NCBI GenBank assembly: GCA_003518105.1
Contig: DOZH01000008.1
Span: 70,269 to 134,268, forward strand
Direction of reading: 5' to 3'
Length of the DNA: 64,000 bases
DNA from: Candidatus Uhrbacteria bacterium
GTDB taxonomy: Bacteria > Patescibacteriota > Patescibacteriia > UBA9934
Shown here: positions 41,808 through 49,904 of the stretch, piece after piece
Numbering within the stretch: the stretch's first letter is position 1
How the letters are laid out: every line of letters starts with the position of its first letter
Made by a program: the position numbers and the translations under genes
The notes under the pieces: model-generated
The model's input: the letters and a program-made list of their open reading frames with translations, nothing else
Databases searched by the model: none
What the model was told of the DNA's origin: nothing

Positions 41808-41932
41808 CGGCAACCGTGTCAGTCAAGTCAACGGCAGCCTCACCCTCATCTACCCCAACGAGTACTACTCCTACACCGGCACCACGCACGACCGCCAAAT
41901 CCCATTACCCGGCTACGGCATGGTGACGGGGG
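41808..41932 (+). pseudogene. Rhs core remnant
   Basis: About 125 bases nearly identical to 36820-36946 of the main Rhs gene (encoding NRVSQVNGSLTLIYPNEYYS and TTHDRQIPLPGYGM), then ending abruptly before the greA promoter. No toxin follows. It marks the end of the cassette array. Confidence 0.8.
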
Positions 41933-41940
41933 AGTTCGGC

Positions 41941-41968
41941 TTGACTCCACCACCTCATCTGCTATCAT
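41941..41968 (+). promoter_or_regulatory. Promoter of greA
   Basis: TTGACT (41941-41946), 16 bases, TATCAT (41963-41968). Transcription would start about ten bases before a stem-loop at 41986. Confidence 0.7.
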
Positions 41969-41985
41969 ATCCTCATCAAACAAAT

Positions 41986-42008
41986 CCGTTCCGCTTTTAG
42001 CGGAGCGG
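41986..42008 (+). promoter_or_regulatory. Stem-loop in the greA leader, attenuator-like
   Basis: CCGTTCCGCT-TTT-AGCGGAGCGG forms a 10-bp stem with one G-U pair, followed by CTTTCGTTCT. It lies in the roughly 70-base leader of greA. E. coli greA is known to have a leader terminator that yields short RNAs; this could work similarly. Confidence 0.5.
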
Positions 42009-42044
42009 CTTTCGTTCTATCCCGTTAAACCACTAAAAGTGAGT

Positions 42045-42509
42045 ATGTCCAACCCTAACGTTACCTACATTTCAGCTAGCGGCCTCGTCGACATGAAGGC
42101 TGAGTTGATTGACCGTATTAAAAATATCCGCCCGATTATTGCTGGCAAAATTGGTGATGCTAAAGAGTTGGGCGACATCTCAGAAAACTTTGAGTATCAC
42201 GATGCTAAAGAGCAGCAAGCACAAAATGAAATGCGTATTGTCGACTTGACGCACATGATTTCTACAGCCGTCATTGTGGACAATAAAGTGGGCGGCATGG
42301 TGGGCCTCGGTTCTAAATTTACGGTTAAAGCTGGTGCTGTCGAGAAGACTTACCAGTTGGTCGGCGAAAATGAGGCTAACCCAATGGAGGCCAAGATCAG
42401 CAACGTTTCGCCACTTGGTGCTGCTTTTATGAACAAGTCACTCGGCGAAAAAGTAACCGTCACTACTCCAGGTGGCGAGGTCACCTACGAGATTATCGCT
42501 ATTGCTTAG
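42045..42509 (+). CDS. greA: Transcription elongation factor GreA (paralogue 2)
   Basis: The product has 154 residues, the usual GreA length. The coiled-coil tip is ELGDISENFEYHDAKEQQ (41-58) with the acidic Asp/Glu that help polymerase cut backtracked RNA. The C-terminal FKBP-like domain has ISNVSPLGAAFMNKSLGEKV and VTTPGGEVTYEI. It is the more canonical of the two GreA proteins here. Start at the ATG giving MSNPNVTY; a GTG two codons upstream is possible. It has its own promoter, leader hairpin and terminator. Confidence 0.93.
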   Translation: MSNPNVTYISASGLVDMKAELIDRIKNIRPIIAGKIGDAKELGDISENFEYHDAKEQQAQNEMRIVDLTHMISTAVIVDNKVGGMVGLGSKFTVKAGAVEKTYQLVGENEANPMEAKISNVSPLGAAFMNKSLGEKVTVTTPGGEVTYEIIAIA

Positions 42510-42530
42510 CCTTAAATCTTAGCTTTACAG

Positions 42531-42571
42531 AAGCACTTATTTCCCGTAAAATTGGGCGAGAAGTGCTTTTT
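42531..42571 (+). terminator. Terminator of greA
   Basis: AAGCACTT (42531-42538) pairs with AAGTGCTT (42561-42568), with an inner CCC/GGG pair, followed by TTTG. Confidence 0.85.
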
Positions 42572-42591
42572 GTATAGCTAGCGTTTTGCTT

Positions 42592-44106
42592 ATGTCTGGA
42601 GATGAAAAGTTAATGCGTCGCACCCGTCTAGCCAGTCTCCGCGAGCAGGGGATTGAACCTTATCCAGCCGAGCTGGAGCGGACTCACACCATAGCCAAGG
42701 TCGTTGGTCAGTTTGCGGAACTCGAAACCGCTGGTGCCTCAGTCACCATTGTCGGCCGCGTCAAAGCTCTACGCCAAATGGGCGGCCTAACTTTCATCCG
42801 CTTAGTGGACGGCACGGGGGACATGCAAGTAGTCCTCAAGGAAGATCAAGTTGGCGCCGAGCAATATCAATTATTTATTAATCACGCCGACGTGGGTGAT
42901 TTTTTCGGCTTCACAGGTGGCATGTACATCACCCAAAAAGGTGAACGTTCAGTTCTCGCTGGCACCTTCACCATTCTCGCCAAAGCACTCTCGCCATTGC
43001 CAGACAAATGGAGTGGCTTGCAAGACGTGGAGTTGCGTTATCGTCATCGCGAGCTGGATCTCATCAGTAACCCCGAAGTTCGTAAACGCTTTGAGGTACG
43101 TTCAAAAATAGTTTCCACCATGCGTCGTTTTCTCGATGAACGTGGCTTTATGGAAGTAGAAACACCAATTTTGCAACCAATCCCAGGTGGGGCCAGCGCT
43201 CGACCATTCGTTACTCACCACAATGCACTCGACGCCGAGCTGTATCTCCGTATCGCTCCAGAACTTTACCTGAAACGCCTCGTCGTTGGTGGCTTCGAAA
43301 AAATTTACGAAATTGGTCGCTGCTTCCGCAACGAAGGCATCGACTACGCTCACAACCCAGAATTCACCATGATGGAACTCTACTGGGCCTACGCCGACAA
43401 AAACTCTTTCGTGGCCATGCTGGAAGAACTCGTCGTCACTATCGTCGACGCTAGCTTTGGTGGCTTAGTCGTCCCATACGGCGAAGGTACTATCGACTTC
43501 ACCGCCCCCTGGAAAAAGGTGACCTTCCGCCAAGCCATCATTGACGCTTGCGGCATTGACATTGACACCATTCATTCGTCAGCGGAACTCTTCGTTGCCA
43601 TTAAGGCTGCCAAACTAAAAATCGACTTCAAGGGTTGCGTTGGCATGGGCGAGTTCTACGACCAGCTCTACAAAAAAACAGCTCGCGCGGTTATCACGCA
43701 GCCAACCTGGGTCTTCGATTATCCCATCGAGCTCAAACCATTAGCCAAAGCCAACCCAGCGGATCCGACTAAGAGTTCATCAGTTCAACTCGTCGTCCAG
43801 GGCGCCGAAATTATCAACGCTTATTACTACGAGCTGAATGATCCGCTGGATCAACGAGCACGCTTTGAGGAGCAGCAAGCACTCCGTGAGCAGGGTAGTG
43901 AGGAAGCCCAGTGGATGGATGAAGACTTCCTCTCAGCACTTGAACACGCCATGCCACCAACCTCAGGCGTCGGTATTGGCATTGATCGCTTGGTGGCCTT
44001 CTTAACCAATTCACCGAGCCTTAAGGAAGTCATTCTGTTCCCAACCTTAAAACCAGTAAAAGTAAGTCCTCCCCCAGATATGGGGGAGCTAGAGGGGGCT
44101 TTGTGA
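42592..44106 (+). CDS. lysS: Lysyl-tRNA synthetase (class II)
   Basis: The product has 504 residues: an OB-fold anticodon domain (about 55-150: VTIVGRVKALRQMGGLTFIR) and a class II catalytic domain with motif 2 in IYEIGRCFRNEGIDYAHNPE (about 239-258) and FTMMELYWAYAD, and motif 3 GVGIGIDRLVAFLTNSPSLK (about 460-479). The last 13 residues (SPPPDMGELEGAL) come from a hairpin repeat that has replaced or extended the natural C terminus after LFPTLKP. Start at MSGDEK rather than an upstream TTG. The stop overlaps the next start codon. Confidence 0.95.
   Translation: MSGDEKLMRRTRLASLREQGIEPYPAELERTHTIAKVVGQFAELETAGASVTIVGRVKALRQMGGLTFIRLVDGTGDMQVVLKEDQVGAEQYQLFINHADVGDFFGFTGGMYITQKGERSVLAGTFTILAKALSPLPDKWSGLQDVELRYRHRELDLISNPEVRKRFEVRSKIVSTMRRFLDERGFMEVETPILQPIPGGASARPFVTHHNALDAELYLRIAPELYLKRLVVGGFEKIYEIGRCFRNEGIDYAHNPEFTMMELYWAYADKNSFVAMLEELVVTIVDASFGGLVVPYGEGTIDFTAPWKKVTFRQAIIDACGIDIDTIHSSAELFVAIKAAKLKIDFKGCVGMGEFYDQLYKKTARAVITQPTWVFDYPIELKPLAKANPADPTKSSSVQLVVQGAEIINAYYYELNDPLDQRARFEEQQALREQGSEEAQWMDEDFLSALEHAMPPTSGVGIGIDRLVAFLTNSPSLKEVILFPTLKPVKVSPPPDMGELEGAL
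44067..44100 (+). repeat. In-frame hairpin repeat at the lysS C terminus
   Basis: CTCCCCCA-GATA-TGGGGGAG then CTAGAGGGGGCT, read as PPPDMGELEGA with the stop codon two codons later. It provides the junction with the next gene. Confidence 0.85.
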
Positions 44107-44531
44107 AAAAAGTAATGGTCTTCGGCTCCTTCGACGTTCTGCACGAAGGCCACCGCCACTTCTTGCAAGACGCTAAAGCATTGGGCGACTACCTCATAAT
44201 CGCCTTAGCCTCAGACGCCAGTATCCGTTTCCTCAAGGGTCATGAGCCTAAACAAAGCTTTGACGAGCGAGCCGCCGCGCTGAGTCTCAATGAAAACGTG
44301 GACGAAGTAGTGGCGGGGGACGAGTTAGACGACGACGGCAACGACGCCTTGGGAACCTGGCAAGTCATCGAAAAATTACAACCAAACATTATCGCCTGCG
44401 GTTACGACCAGCAGGCTATAAACACTCTTCTCACCAAACGTTTTGCGACACTAGATTCCCCGCAAATTATCAGCCTAGCGCCGTTCGAGCCAACTATTTA
44501 CAAATCCTCGCTGCTCAATTCCCTTATATGA
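44103..44531 (+). CDS. Cytidylyltransferase-like nucleotidyltransferase (RibL/TagD-like)
   Basis: The product is a 142-residue HxGH nucleotidyltransferase: VFGSFDVLHEGHRHFLQDAK (about 6-25) with HEGH as active site, then DYLIIALASDAS, and a roughly 30-residue linker with QSFDERAAALSLNENVDEVV. Relatives include archaeal FAD synthetase RibL and glycerol-3-phosphate cytidylyltransferase TagD. The usual terminal ISTS-type motif reads YKSSLLN here, so the substrate is uncertain. Start is a GTG overlapping the lysS stop (GTGA); its own end overlaps serS by 4 bases, so translation is coupled. Confidence 0.8.
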   Translation: MKKVMVFGSFDVLHEGHRHFLQDAKALGDYLIIALASDASIRFLKGHEPKQSFDERAAALSLNENVDEVVAGDELDDDGNDALGTWQVIEKLQPNIIACGYDQQAINTLLTKRFATLDSPQIISLAPFEPTIYKSSLLNSLI

Positions 44532-45793
44532 TTGACCTAAAAATTCTCCGCGAAACGCCCAATGTCATCAGAGAAGCCGCTAAAGCTAAGAATGTCGAAA
44601 TTGACATTGACCGTATTCTCGACCTTGACCGCAAAGTTCGCGGGTTAAAGGGTGAGATGGAAAGTATCGCTGCCCAAAAGAACGACTCCGGCAAGCGCAT
44701 CGCTAAAGCCACACCTGAGGAGCGTAAAGCCATGATTGAAGAAATGCGCCCACTTGATGCCAAAGCCGAAAATTTGCAAACCGAATTTGCGCCGCTTGAA
44801 GAAGAGTTAGAAGAGCTTTTGCATAAAATCCCTAATCCATCACTGCCAGACGTCCGCCTTGGCCACAGCGACACGGAGAACGTAGCCATCCGCTTGGTTG
44901 GTGAGCCACATAAGTTCGATTTTGCAGTCAAAGATCATTTAGAACTCGGCGAGTCACTCGGTATTATCGACACCGTTCGCGCTGCTAAAGTCAGTGGCGC
45001 CCGCTTCACCTACCTGGTGGGGGACGGTGCCTTGCTCGAAATGGCCCTCGTCGACTACGCCGTGCGCACCGCCATCAAACACGGCTTTACGCCAGTCACT
45101 GTGCCTCACCTCGTCAGCGCCAAGTCCATGCGTGCCATGGGTTACTTGGAGCACGGCGGCCACGACGAAATCTACTACCTCGCCAAGGATAATCTTTATC
45201 TCATCGGCACTTCCGAGCAGGCCATCGGCCCGATGCACACGGACGAAATTTTGGACATCGACGCCGCCCCCAAGCGTTACGTGGGTATTTCGCCTTGCTA
45301 CCGCCGCGAGTCTGGCACCTATGGCAAAGACACCAAGGGCATTATCCGCTTGCACCAATTTACCAAAGTTGAAATGTTCAGCTTCTGCAAGCCGGAGAAT
45401 TCGGCTATTGAACATGAAATGATGTTAGCGATTGAGGAAGAACTTATGCAGGGCCTTGGGCTGCCTTATCACGTTCTCGACATTGTGAGCGGCGACCTCG
45501 GGTTACCAGCCGCTAAAAAGTGGGACATTGAAGCTTGGTTCCCATCTCAAGAGCGTTACCGCGAAACTCACTCCACCAGCAATTGTACGGACTTCCAGGC
45601 CCGCCGCCTCAATACTCGCTACCGCACGGAGGAGGGGATGGCCTTCGTCCACACGGTCAATGGCACTGCTTTTTCTGGCAGGCCAATCGCCGCGATTCTC
45701 GAAAACTTCCAGGAGGCGGACGGCACGGTGCGTATCCCTGAAGTTTTGCAGGCCTACATGGGCAAGAGTGTAATCACCCCAAGAAAAAATTAG
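44528..45793 (+). CDS. serS: Seryl-tRNA synthetase
   Basis: The product has 421 residues: an N-terminal antiparallel coiled coil (about 28-98) that grips the long variable arm of tRNA-Ser, and a class II catalytic core with LIGTSEQAIGPMHTDEIL (about 225), PCYRRESGTYGKDTKGIIRL (about 257-276) as motif 2, and NGTAFSGRPIAAILENFQEADGTV (about 378-401) as motif 3, where SGR stands in for the usual GR start. VSGDLGLPAAKKWDIEAWFP is the serine-pocket region. The ATG overlaps the previous stop. Confidence 0.95.
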   Translation: MIDLKILRETPNVIREAAKAKNVEIDIDRILDLDRKVRGLKGEMESIAAQKNDSGKRIAKATPEERKAMIEEMRPLDAKAENLQTEFAPLEEELEELLHKIPNPSLPDVRLGHSDTENVAIRLVGEPHKFDFAVKDHLELGESLGIIDTVRAAKVSGARFTYLVGDGALLEMALVDYAVRTAIKHGFTPVTVPHLVSAKSMRAMGYLEHGGHDEIYYLAKDNLYLIGTSEQAIGPMHTDEILDIDAAPKRYVGISPCYRRESGTYGKDTKGIIRLHQFTKVEMFSFCKPENSAIEHEMMLAIEEELMQGLGLPYHVLDIVSGDLGLPAAKKWDIEAWFPSQERYRETHSTSNCTDFQARRLNTRYRTEEGMAFVHTVNGTAFSGRPIAAILENFQEADGTVRIPEVLQAYMGKSVITPRKN

Positions 45794-45795
45794 TT

Positions 45796-46950
45796 GTGAG
45801 CAGTAATGTCGCTAAAAACCCACGTACTTGGGTCGAGATTTCGCGTATCGCCATGGTCAGTAACGTTGCCGCCTTGCAGGCCCTGCTCGAGCCGACCGTG
45901 TCACTCTGCGCCTTCGTTAAGAGTTTCGCTTATGGTCATGACATTTCGCTCACCACCAAGCTCCTCGGCGAGTCAGGCGTGACGCATTTTGGCGTTGACA
46001 GCCTTGACGAAGCCTTGGCAGTACGGGCTGTAGCCCCAGACGCCGCCATCTTTATTATGGGTATGGTGCCAGCGGAGAGATTCGACGAAGTCGTCAAGCA
46101 TGACTGTGTGCAGAACATTTATGACGAAGAGGGCTTGCTGGCAATTATTGCCGCCGCCGTCGCCAAGCAGAAAGTCGCTCTCATTAATATCGAAATTGAG
46201 ACTGGTCTAAATCGCTTGGGTGTTATCGAGCGAGTTTTGGTCGACCTTTTACGAACCATCAAAAATAATCCTCGCAGCGTCAAACTCGTCGGTTTGTCGA
46301 CGCATCTCTCCTCCGCGGAAGACGTGGCCGAGCAACATTATGTCTACGCCCAAGAAGACGGCTTACAGCGCGCCCTGGAGCTTTGTGCGAGTTACGAACT
46401 GAGCGTTCCGTTTGTGCATTGCGCCAACAGCGCTGCTACAATTTTTGCGCCACGAGTGCACGACACGATGGTCCGCGTTGGCATTGCTCTGTACGGTTTG
46501 TGGCCGAGTGCGGAGTTGAGGCTGGCCGTGCAACGTGGCCGGGCGTTCGAGCTACAACCAGTACTTAGTTGGAAGACCACCGTGGCGCAAATTAAGGATG
46601 TACCAGCCGGCGGTGCCATTGGCTATGATCGCACTTTTATTACTAATCGAGCTATCCGCGTGGCCGTTTTGCTGGTTGGCTATTGGGACGGTTATGATCG
46701 TGGCCTGTCCAATAAAGGTAAGGTACTAATTCACGGCCGGCCGTGCGCCGTGCTCGGTCGAATTTGCATGAATATGATGATGGTCGACGTGTCAGAAATT
46801 GCCCAGGTAAAAGCCGGTGACATCGTCACACTCCTCGGTCGCGAAGGTATTGGTATGGTGACCGCTGAGACAATAGCTCAGGAACTTGGTACAATTAACT
46901 ACGAAGTCGTCACACGCATCAATCCGCTCATCCCACGTTTAGTCGTATGA
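45796..46950 (+). CDS. alr: Alanine racemase
   Basis: This 384-residue PLP enzyme supplies D-alanine for peptidoglycan. The PLP lysine is in LCAFVKSFAYGHD (Lys42; family usually KANAYGHG). HCANSAA (about 211) and MVRVGIALYGLWPS (about 225-238) are next, the catalytic Tyr region GGAIGYDRTF (about 272) follows, and GRICMNMMMVDVS (about 318-330) is the C-terminal domain hallmark. Start at a GTG 2 bases after serS. Its TGA overlaps the next ATG. The partner D-Ala-D-Ala ligase is not in this window. Confidence 0.92.
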   Translation: MSSNVAKNPRTWVEISRIAMVSNVAALQALLEPTVSLCAFVKSFAYGHDISLTTKLLGESGVTHFGVDSLDEALAVRAVAPDAAIFIMGMVPAERFDEVVKHDCVQNIYDEEGLLAIIAAAVAKQKVALINIEIETGLNRLGVIERVLVDLLRTIKNNPRSVKLVGLSTHLSSAEDVAEQHYVYAQEDGLQRALELCASYELSVPFVHCANSAATIFAPRVHDTMVRVGIALYGLWPSAELRLAVQRGRAFELQPVLSWKTTVAQIKDVPAGGAIGYDRTFITNRAIRVAVLLVGYWDGYDRGLSNKGKVLIHGRPCAVLGRICMNMMMVDVSEIAQVKAGDIVTLLGREGIGMVTAETIAQELGTINYEVVTRINPLIPRLVV

Positions 46951-47834
46951 TGCAGCACCGCAACTTTACGCGCGTTGCCCATGCCAAGTCTTATGCTGGC
47001 GGTCGTTTGCGTAACCCATTTTTCAACCACGAACCGCGTCATATAAATCCCTGGTTGTTATTAATCGGAACAGGCGTGGTTGGTTTGTCGTTGCTGGCAT
47101 GTTTTCTCTATTTACCGTTTCTGCAATACAACCAGGTAGAAGTAACTGGTTTGACCACCTTGGCAGCAGGTGACGTCGAATCTGCTGTGAACGAAGTTCT
47201 CAACCATCGTCGGTGGCTGATCGTGCCCGGTCGGCAGCTAATTTTCATGAATAGCACCAAGATTATTAAAGAACTCAATACTAGTTATAATTTTGCTAGT
47301 ATCAGCCTACATCGCGCCGGTCGGCATTTAATAATTGAAGCTGTTGAGCGAATTACTCAGGTTACTTGGTTGAGCGGTGATAAAGCTTATCTGCTGGATC
47401 TTTCAGGTTTAGCTGTTGCCGAGGCTACACCAGAGATTGTGGCTAACGTAACAGCGCGTAAGAATGCTGCGGCAGATGTTCCAGTCGCTTCTGGAGTGCA
47501 GCCAACCATGCCAATTATTTCGAGTTCTAAGAACGAAATAGTCACGCTCGGCCAGAACATACTAGACGTTACGCGGTTAACAAACACTCTGCTCTTGGAC
47601 ACCTCATTGCGCGAGAGGGGACTTGTGCCTCGTGAGTATGTTTTTGACGATGCTACTCAGCCGTGGTTGACTGTTAATACGGACTCGGTTGCGTTATTAG
47701 TCGACGTCACCCAGAGTATTCCACTGGCTATGAATATGCTCGACGCCTATCGGGCGCAAGGGGACACTTCTTTTACGACACTAGAGTATATCGATCTTCG
47801 TTTCGGTAATCACCTTTATATAAAAACCAAATAA
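46947..47834 (+). CDS. FtsQ/DivIB-like cell-division protein (POTRA)
   Basis: The product has 295 residues: a basic cytoplasmic tail (1-30), one membrane segment (about 36-58), and an outer part starting with FLQYNQVEVTGLTTLAAGDV, the first strand and helix of a POTRA domain (about 60-130), and ending in TTLEYIDLRFGNHLYIKTK, which matches the terminal FtsQ motif (YIDLRFGxRVY). The middle (about 140-200) is longer and Ala/Val-rich. It likely belongs to the FtsQ-FtsB-FtsL complex. It overlaps alr by 4 bases. The LPxP peptidoglycan gene neighbourhood fits. Confidence 0.7.
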   Translation: MMQHRNFTRVAHAKSYAGGRLRNPFFNHEPRHINPWLLLIGTGVVGLSLLACFLYLPFLQYNQVEVTGLTTLAAGDVESAVNEVLNHRRWLIVPGRQLIFMNSTKIIKELNTSYNFASISLHRAGRHLIIEAVERITQVTWLSGDKAYLLDLSGLAVAEATPEIVANVTARKNAAADVPVASGVQPTMPIISSSKNEIVTLGQNILDVTRLTNTLLLDTSLRERGLVPREYVFDDATQPWLTVNTDSVALLVDVTQSIPLAMNMLDAYRAQGDTSFTTLEYIDLRFGNHLYIKTK

Positions 47835-47840
47835 TAGCCT

Positions 47841-48314
47841 ATGACTACTCTCGACTTACTTAACAAAAAGGCTCCAGCATTTAAGTTAACGGATCAGGAC
47901 GGCGAAATTCATAACTTAAAAGATTACGCTGGCAAACTCTTAGTCCTGTATTTTTATCCTAAAGATTTAACGCCGGGCTGCACCATTGAAGCTTGTAACT
48001 TCCGCGACAACTTGGCGCGAGTTAAAAGCGCTGGGGCAGCCGTGCTTGGCGTCTCCGCCGATTCTGTGCAGCGCCATGCTAAATTCGCGGCGGCTATGAG
48101 TCTAAACTTCCCAGTCCTGAGCGATGAGTCACACGAGATGCTGAATACTTACGGCGTGTGGCAGGAGAAAAGGATGATGGGGAAGAAGTACATGGGCATT
48201 GTCCGCACCACCCTAATTATCGACGAGCAGGGGACTATCCGTAAAATCTGGACGGACGTCAAAGTGAACGGCCATGTCGACGAAGTGATTGCGACACTTA
48301 AGGAAATTAAATAG
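47841..48314 (+). CDS. bcp: Thiol peroxidase of the Bcp/PrxQ class
   Basis: The product is a 157-residue monomeric peroxiredoxin. The peroxidatic and resolving Cys are five apart in LTPGCTIEACNFRDN (Cys47 and Cys52), the hallmark of PrxQ. PVLSDESHEMLNTYGVW and KIWTDVKVNGHVDEVIATL complete the family pattern. It removes hydroperoxides using thioredoxin. It ends the lysS-alr gene run. Confidence 0.93.
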   Translation: MTTLDLLNKKAPAFKLTDQDGEIHNLKDYAGKLLVLYFYPKDLTPGCTIEACNFRDNLARVKSAGAAVLGVSADSVQRHAKFAAAMSLNFPVLSDESHEMLNTYGVWQEKRMMGKKYMGIVRTTLIIDEQGTIRKIWTDVKVNGHVDEVIATLKEIK

Positions 48315-48411
48315 AAAATCACTTATCAATTGCAAACGATTACTCCGTCTTTGCGAGAAGGTCCTACTGCAAAGCCCAGGGTTGAGTCTCTCAGATAGGG
48401 TAGGCAGGAAT

Positions 48412-48430
48412 ACTTCGTTTCTGCCTTTGT
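48412..48430 (+). terminator. Probable terminator downstream of bcp
   Basis: AGGCAG (48412-48417) pairs with CTGCCT (48421-48426 side), closing on AATACTTCGTT, followed by TTGTT. The stem is short and the T-run broken, so moderate confidence. Confidence 0.5.
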
Positions 48431-48523
48431 TACTGCAATATCAGGCGTCGCACAGTATATCTTCTACGACACAAAAGTTAGTGGAAACAAATTCATCTCT
48501 ATACCCTTACTTACTTAACAGAG

Positions 48524-48574
48524 CCAGAGCCTTTTGTAGGAGGCGCGACAGTCGCGAGCGGCCCCGAACTCTGG
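48524..48574. repeat. Short copy C of the structured repeat
   Basis: CCAGAGCCTTTTG at the left and GAGCGG...CTCTGG at the right correspond to the outer ends of copy B (CCAGAGCCCTTTA ... GCGAGCG ... CTTTGG), with the interior replaced by the self-complementary CGCGACAGTCGCG. The closing CCAGAG/CTCTGG stem is perfect here. Confidence 0.5.
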
Positions 48575-48683
48575 CCAATAATTCCCTATTTACACCGACG
48601 CATTTAAATGTGCTGTGTTAAACTAGGGGTCCTACAGTACCTCTAAATACAATCCCCAAAAGCAGGCCTCAACCTAGCGTCTC

Positions 48684-49895
48684 CTAATTAGACAAATAGC
48701 TCATCGGGTTAACCGGAATACCATTCTTACGTACCTCAAAATGTAAATGCGGGCCAGTTGAAAGACCAGCTCCTTGCATGCCAGGCTTACCACCGGACAA
48801 GCCAATCTGCTCACCACGAGCTACGTACTGGTCCGGCTTAACATCCATGCGCATCATGTGGGCATAAAGCGTCGCCATGCCGTTGGTATGGATAATCATG
48901 ACATAGTTACCATACTGACTTCCGGTCTTGGCCCAGGCTACATAACCAGGCGCGGCCGCTTTAACGGAAGAACCAACAGGTAAGGCTATATCTAAACCAG
49001 AGTGCTCAAACATCCTACGGAATGGATACGTAGGGTCGTGAAATAATGTAGTAATAATCCCCCGCAACGGCCAAGTCATTTCCGACGACCCTTCCCCCAC
49101 CTGATCATTCTTCGCGAGCTTCTCTTCAATAGAATTCTGCAGGTTATTAATCTGTGCTGCCACACTTTGCTGCTCCTGACGCAACTCGCTCATTAGTGTG
49201 GTGTACCCCGCTTGGCTATCCTCTGTTTGCGCTTTAAGAACCTCTTTGGCCTGTTGTTGACCTTCCAGCTTGGCTACCTTGGCCGTCAATTCACTCGCTA
49301 GATTATTCAGCGAATCAAGCTTCAACTCATGATCTGCCTTGTCTGCCTCAAGCCCTGCTTGCGTGGCCTGGGTAGCATCCACCGTCTGTTTTAAGCCACG
49401 GTTAACGTCCTCCAATTGCGACACGCTATTGAAGGCTTCATGAAAATTTCCTGCGCCAAAGAAGGTGGCTACCAAGCCATGATCCTCGTGCTGATTGAGC
49501 GAAAAGAGGATATTAGAAAGCATTACCCGCTGACGCGCCAAGTCTGCCGTCTGGGCCGCAATCTCATTCTCTAGTACCTGCATTTCCAAATTCTGTTGCT
49601 CAATCTCAGTCTGCGTAGCGGAAATATCTAGCTCGGCCACAGCCGTTTGATTCTCAATCAAGGCAATATCATTTTCCAGAGAAGCGCTAATAGCCGCCGC
49701 TCCCTTGATCCTCTTTTGTAGCGTTGACAACTTATTATTCACTTCACTAATCGCTGCCTTCTTTTGCGCAATCTGATCCTGTAATTCTTGCGTCGTCGCG
49801 TCCTCGGCTGCAGCTCGATCAACGTGACCAGCAAATAAGACCATTGCAATTAATGGGATCAGAGCCAACAAAAGAAATGATTGGCGTCGAGTCAT
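48684..49895 (-). CDS. M23 murein hydrolase with coiled coil (EnvC-like)
   Basis: The product has 403 residues: a signal peptide or anchor (about 4-30), a long coiled coil (about 35-250) and a LytM/M23 domain (about 280-400). Active-site motifs HSGLDIALPVG (first His, Asp) and TGPHLHFEVR (HxH) are intact, so it should be an active Zn endopeptidase, unlike EnvC itself, which is degenerate. LYAHM and IGLSGGKPGMQGAGLS are in the usual places. It cuts peptidoglycan cross-links during growth or division. Start at MTRRQSF with GGAGG just upstream; it follows gltX by 9 bases. Confidence 0.92.
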   Translation of the reverse strand: MTRRQSFLLLALIPLIAMVLFAGHVDRAAAEDATTQELQDQIAQKKAAISEVNNKLSTLQKRIKGAAAISASLENDIALIENQTAVAELDISATQTEIEQQNLEMQVLENEIAAQTADLARQRVMLSNILFSLNQHEDHGLVATFFGAGNFHEAFNSVSQLEDVNRGLKQTVDATQATQAGLEADKADHELKLDSLNNLASELTAKVAKLEGQQQAKEVLKAQTEDSQAGYTTLMSELRQEQQSVAAQINNLQNSIEEKLAKNDQVGEGSSEMTWPLRGIITTLFHDPTYPFRRMFEHSGLDIALPVGSSVKAAAPGYVAWAKTGSQYGNYVMIIHTNGMATLYAHMMRMDVKPDQYVARGEQIGLSGGKPGMQGAGLSTGPHLHFEVRKNGIPVNPMSYLSN

Positions 49896-49904
49896 GGCCT
49901 CCAA

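Larger units (their letters stand above)
48315..48683. other. Gene-free gap between convergent bcp and M23 genes
   Basis: This 369-base stretch has no convincing gene. It holds a terminator-like hairpin (48412-48430), a short copy of the structured repeat (48524-48574), and a weak AGGGGT/ACCTCT hairpin near 48624-48643. I looked for tRNA features and saw none. Confidence 0.6.

Noticed and set aside
32179..41932. Insertion sequence or integrase moving the Rhs cassettes
   Set aside because: No transposase, integrase or terminal inverted repeats are seen; homologous cores are enough to explain exchange.
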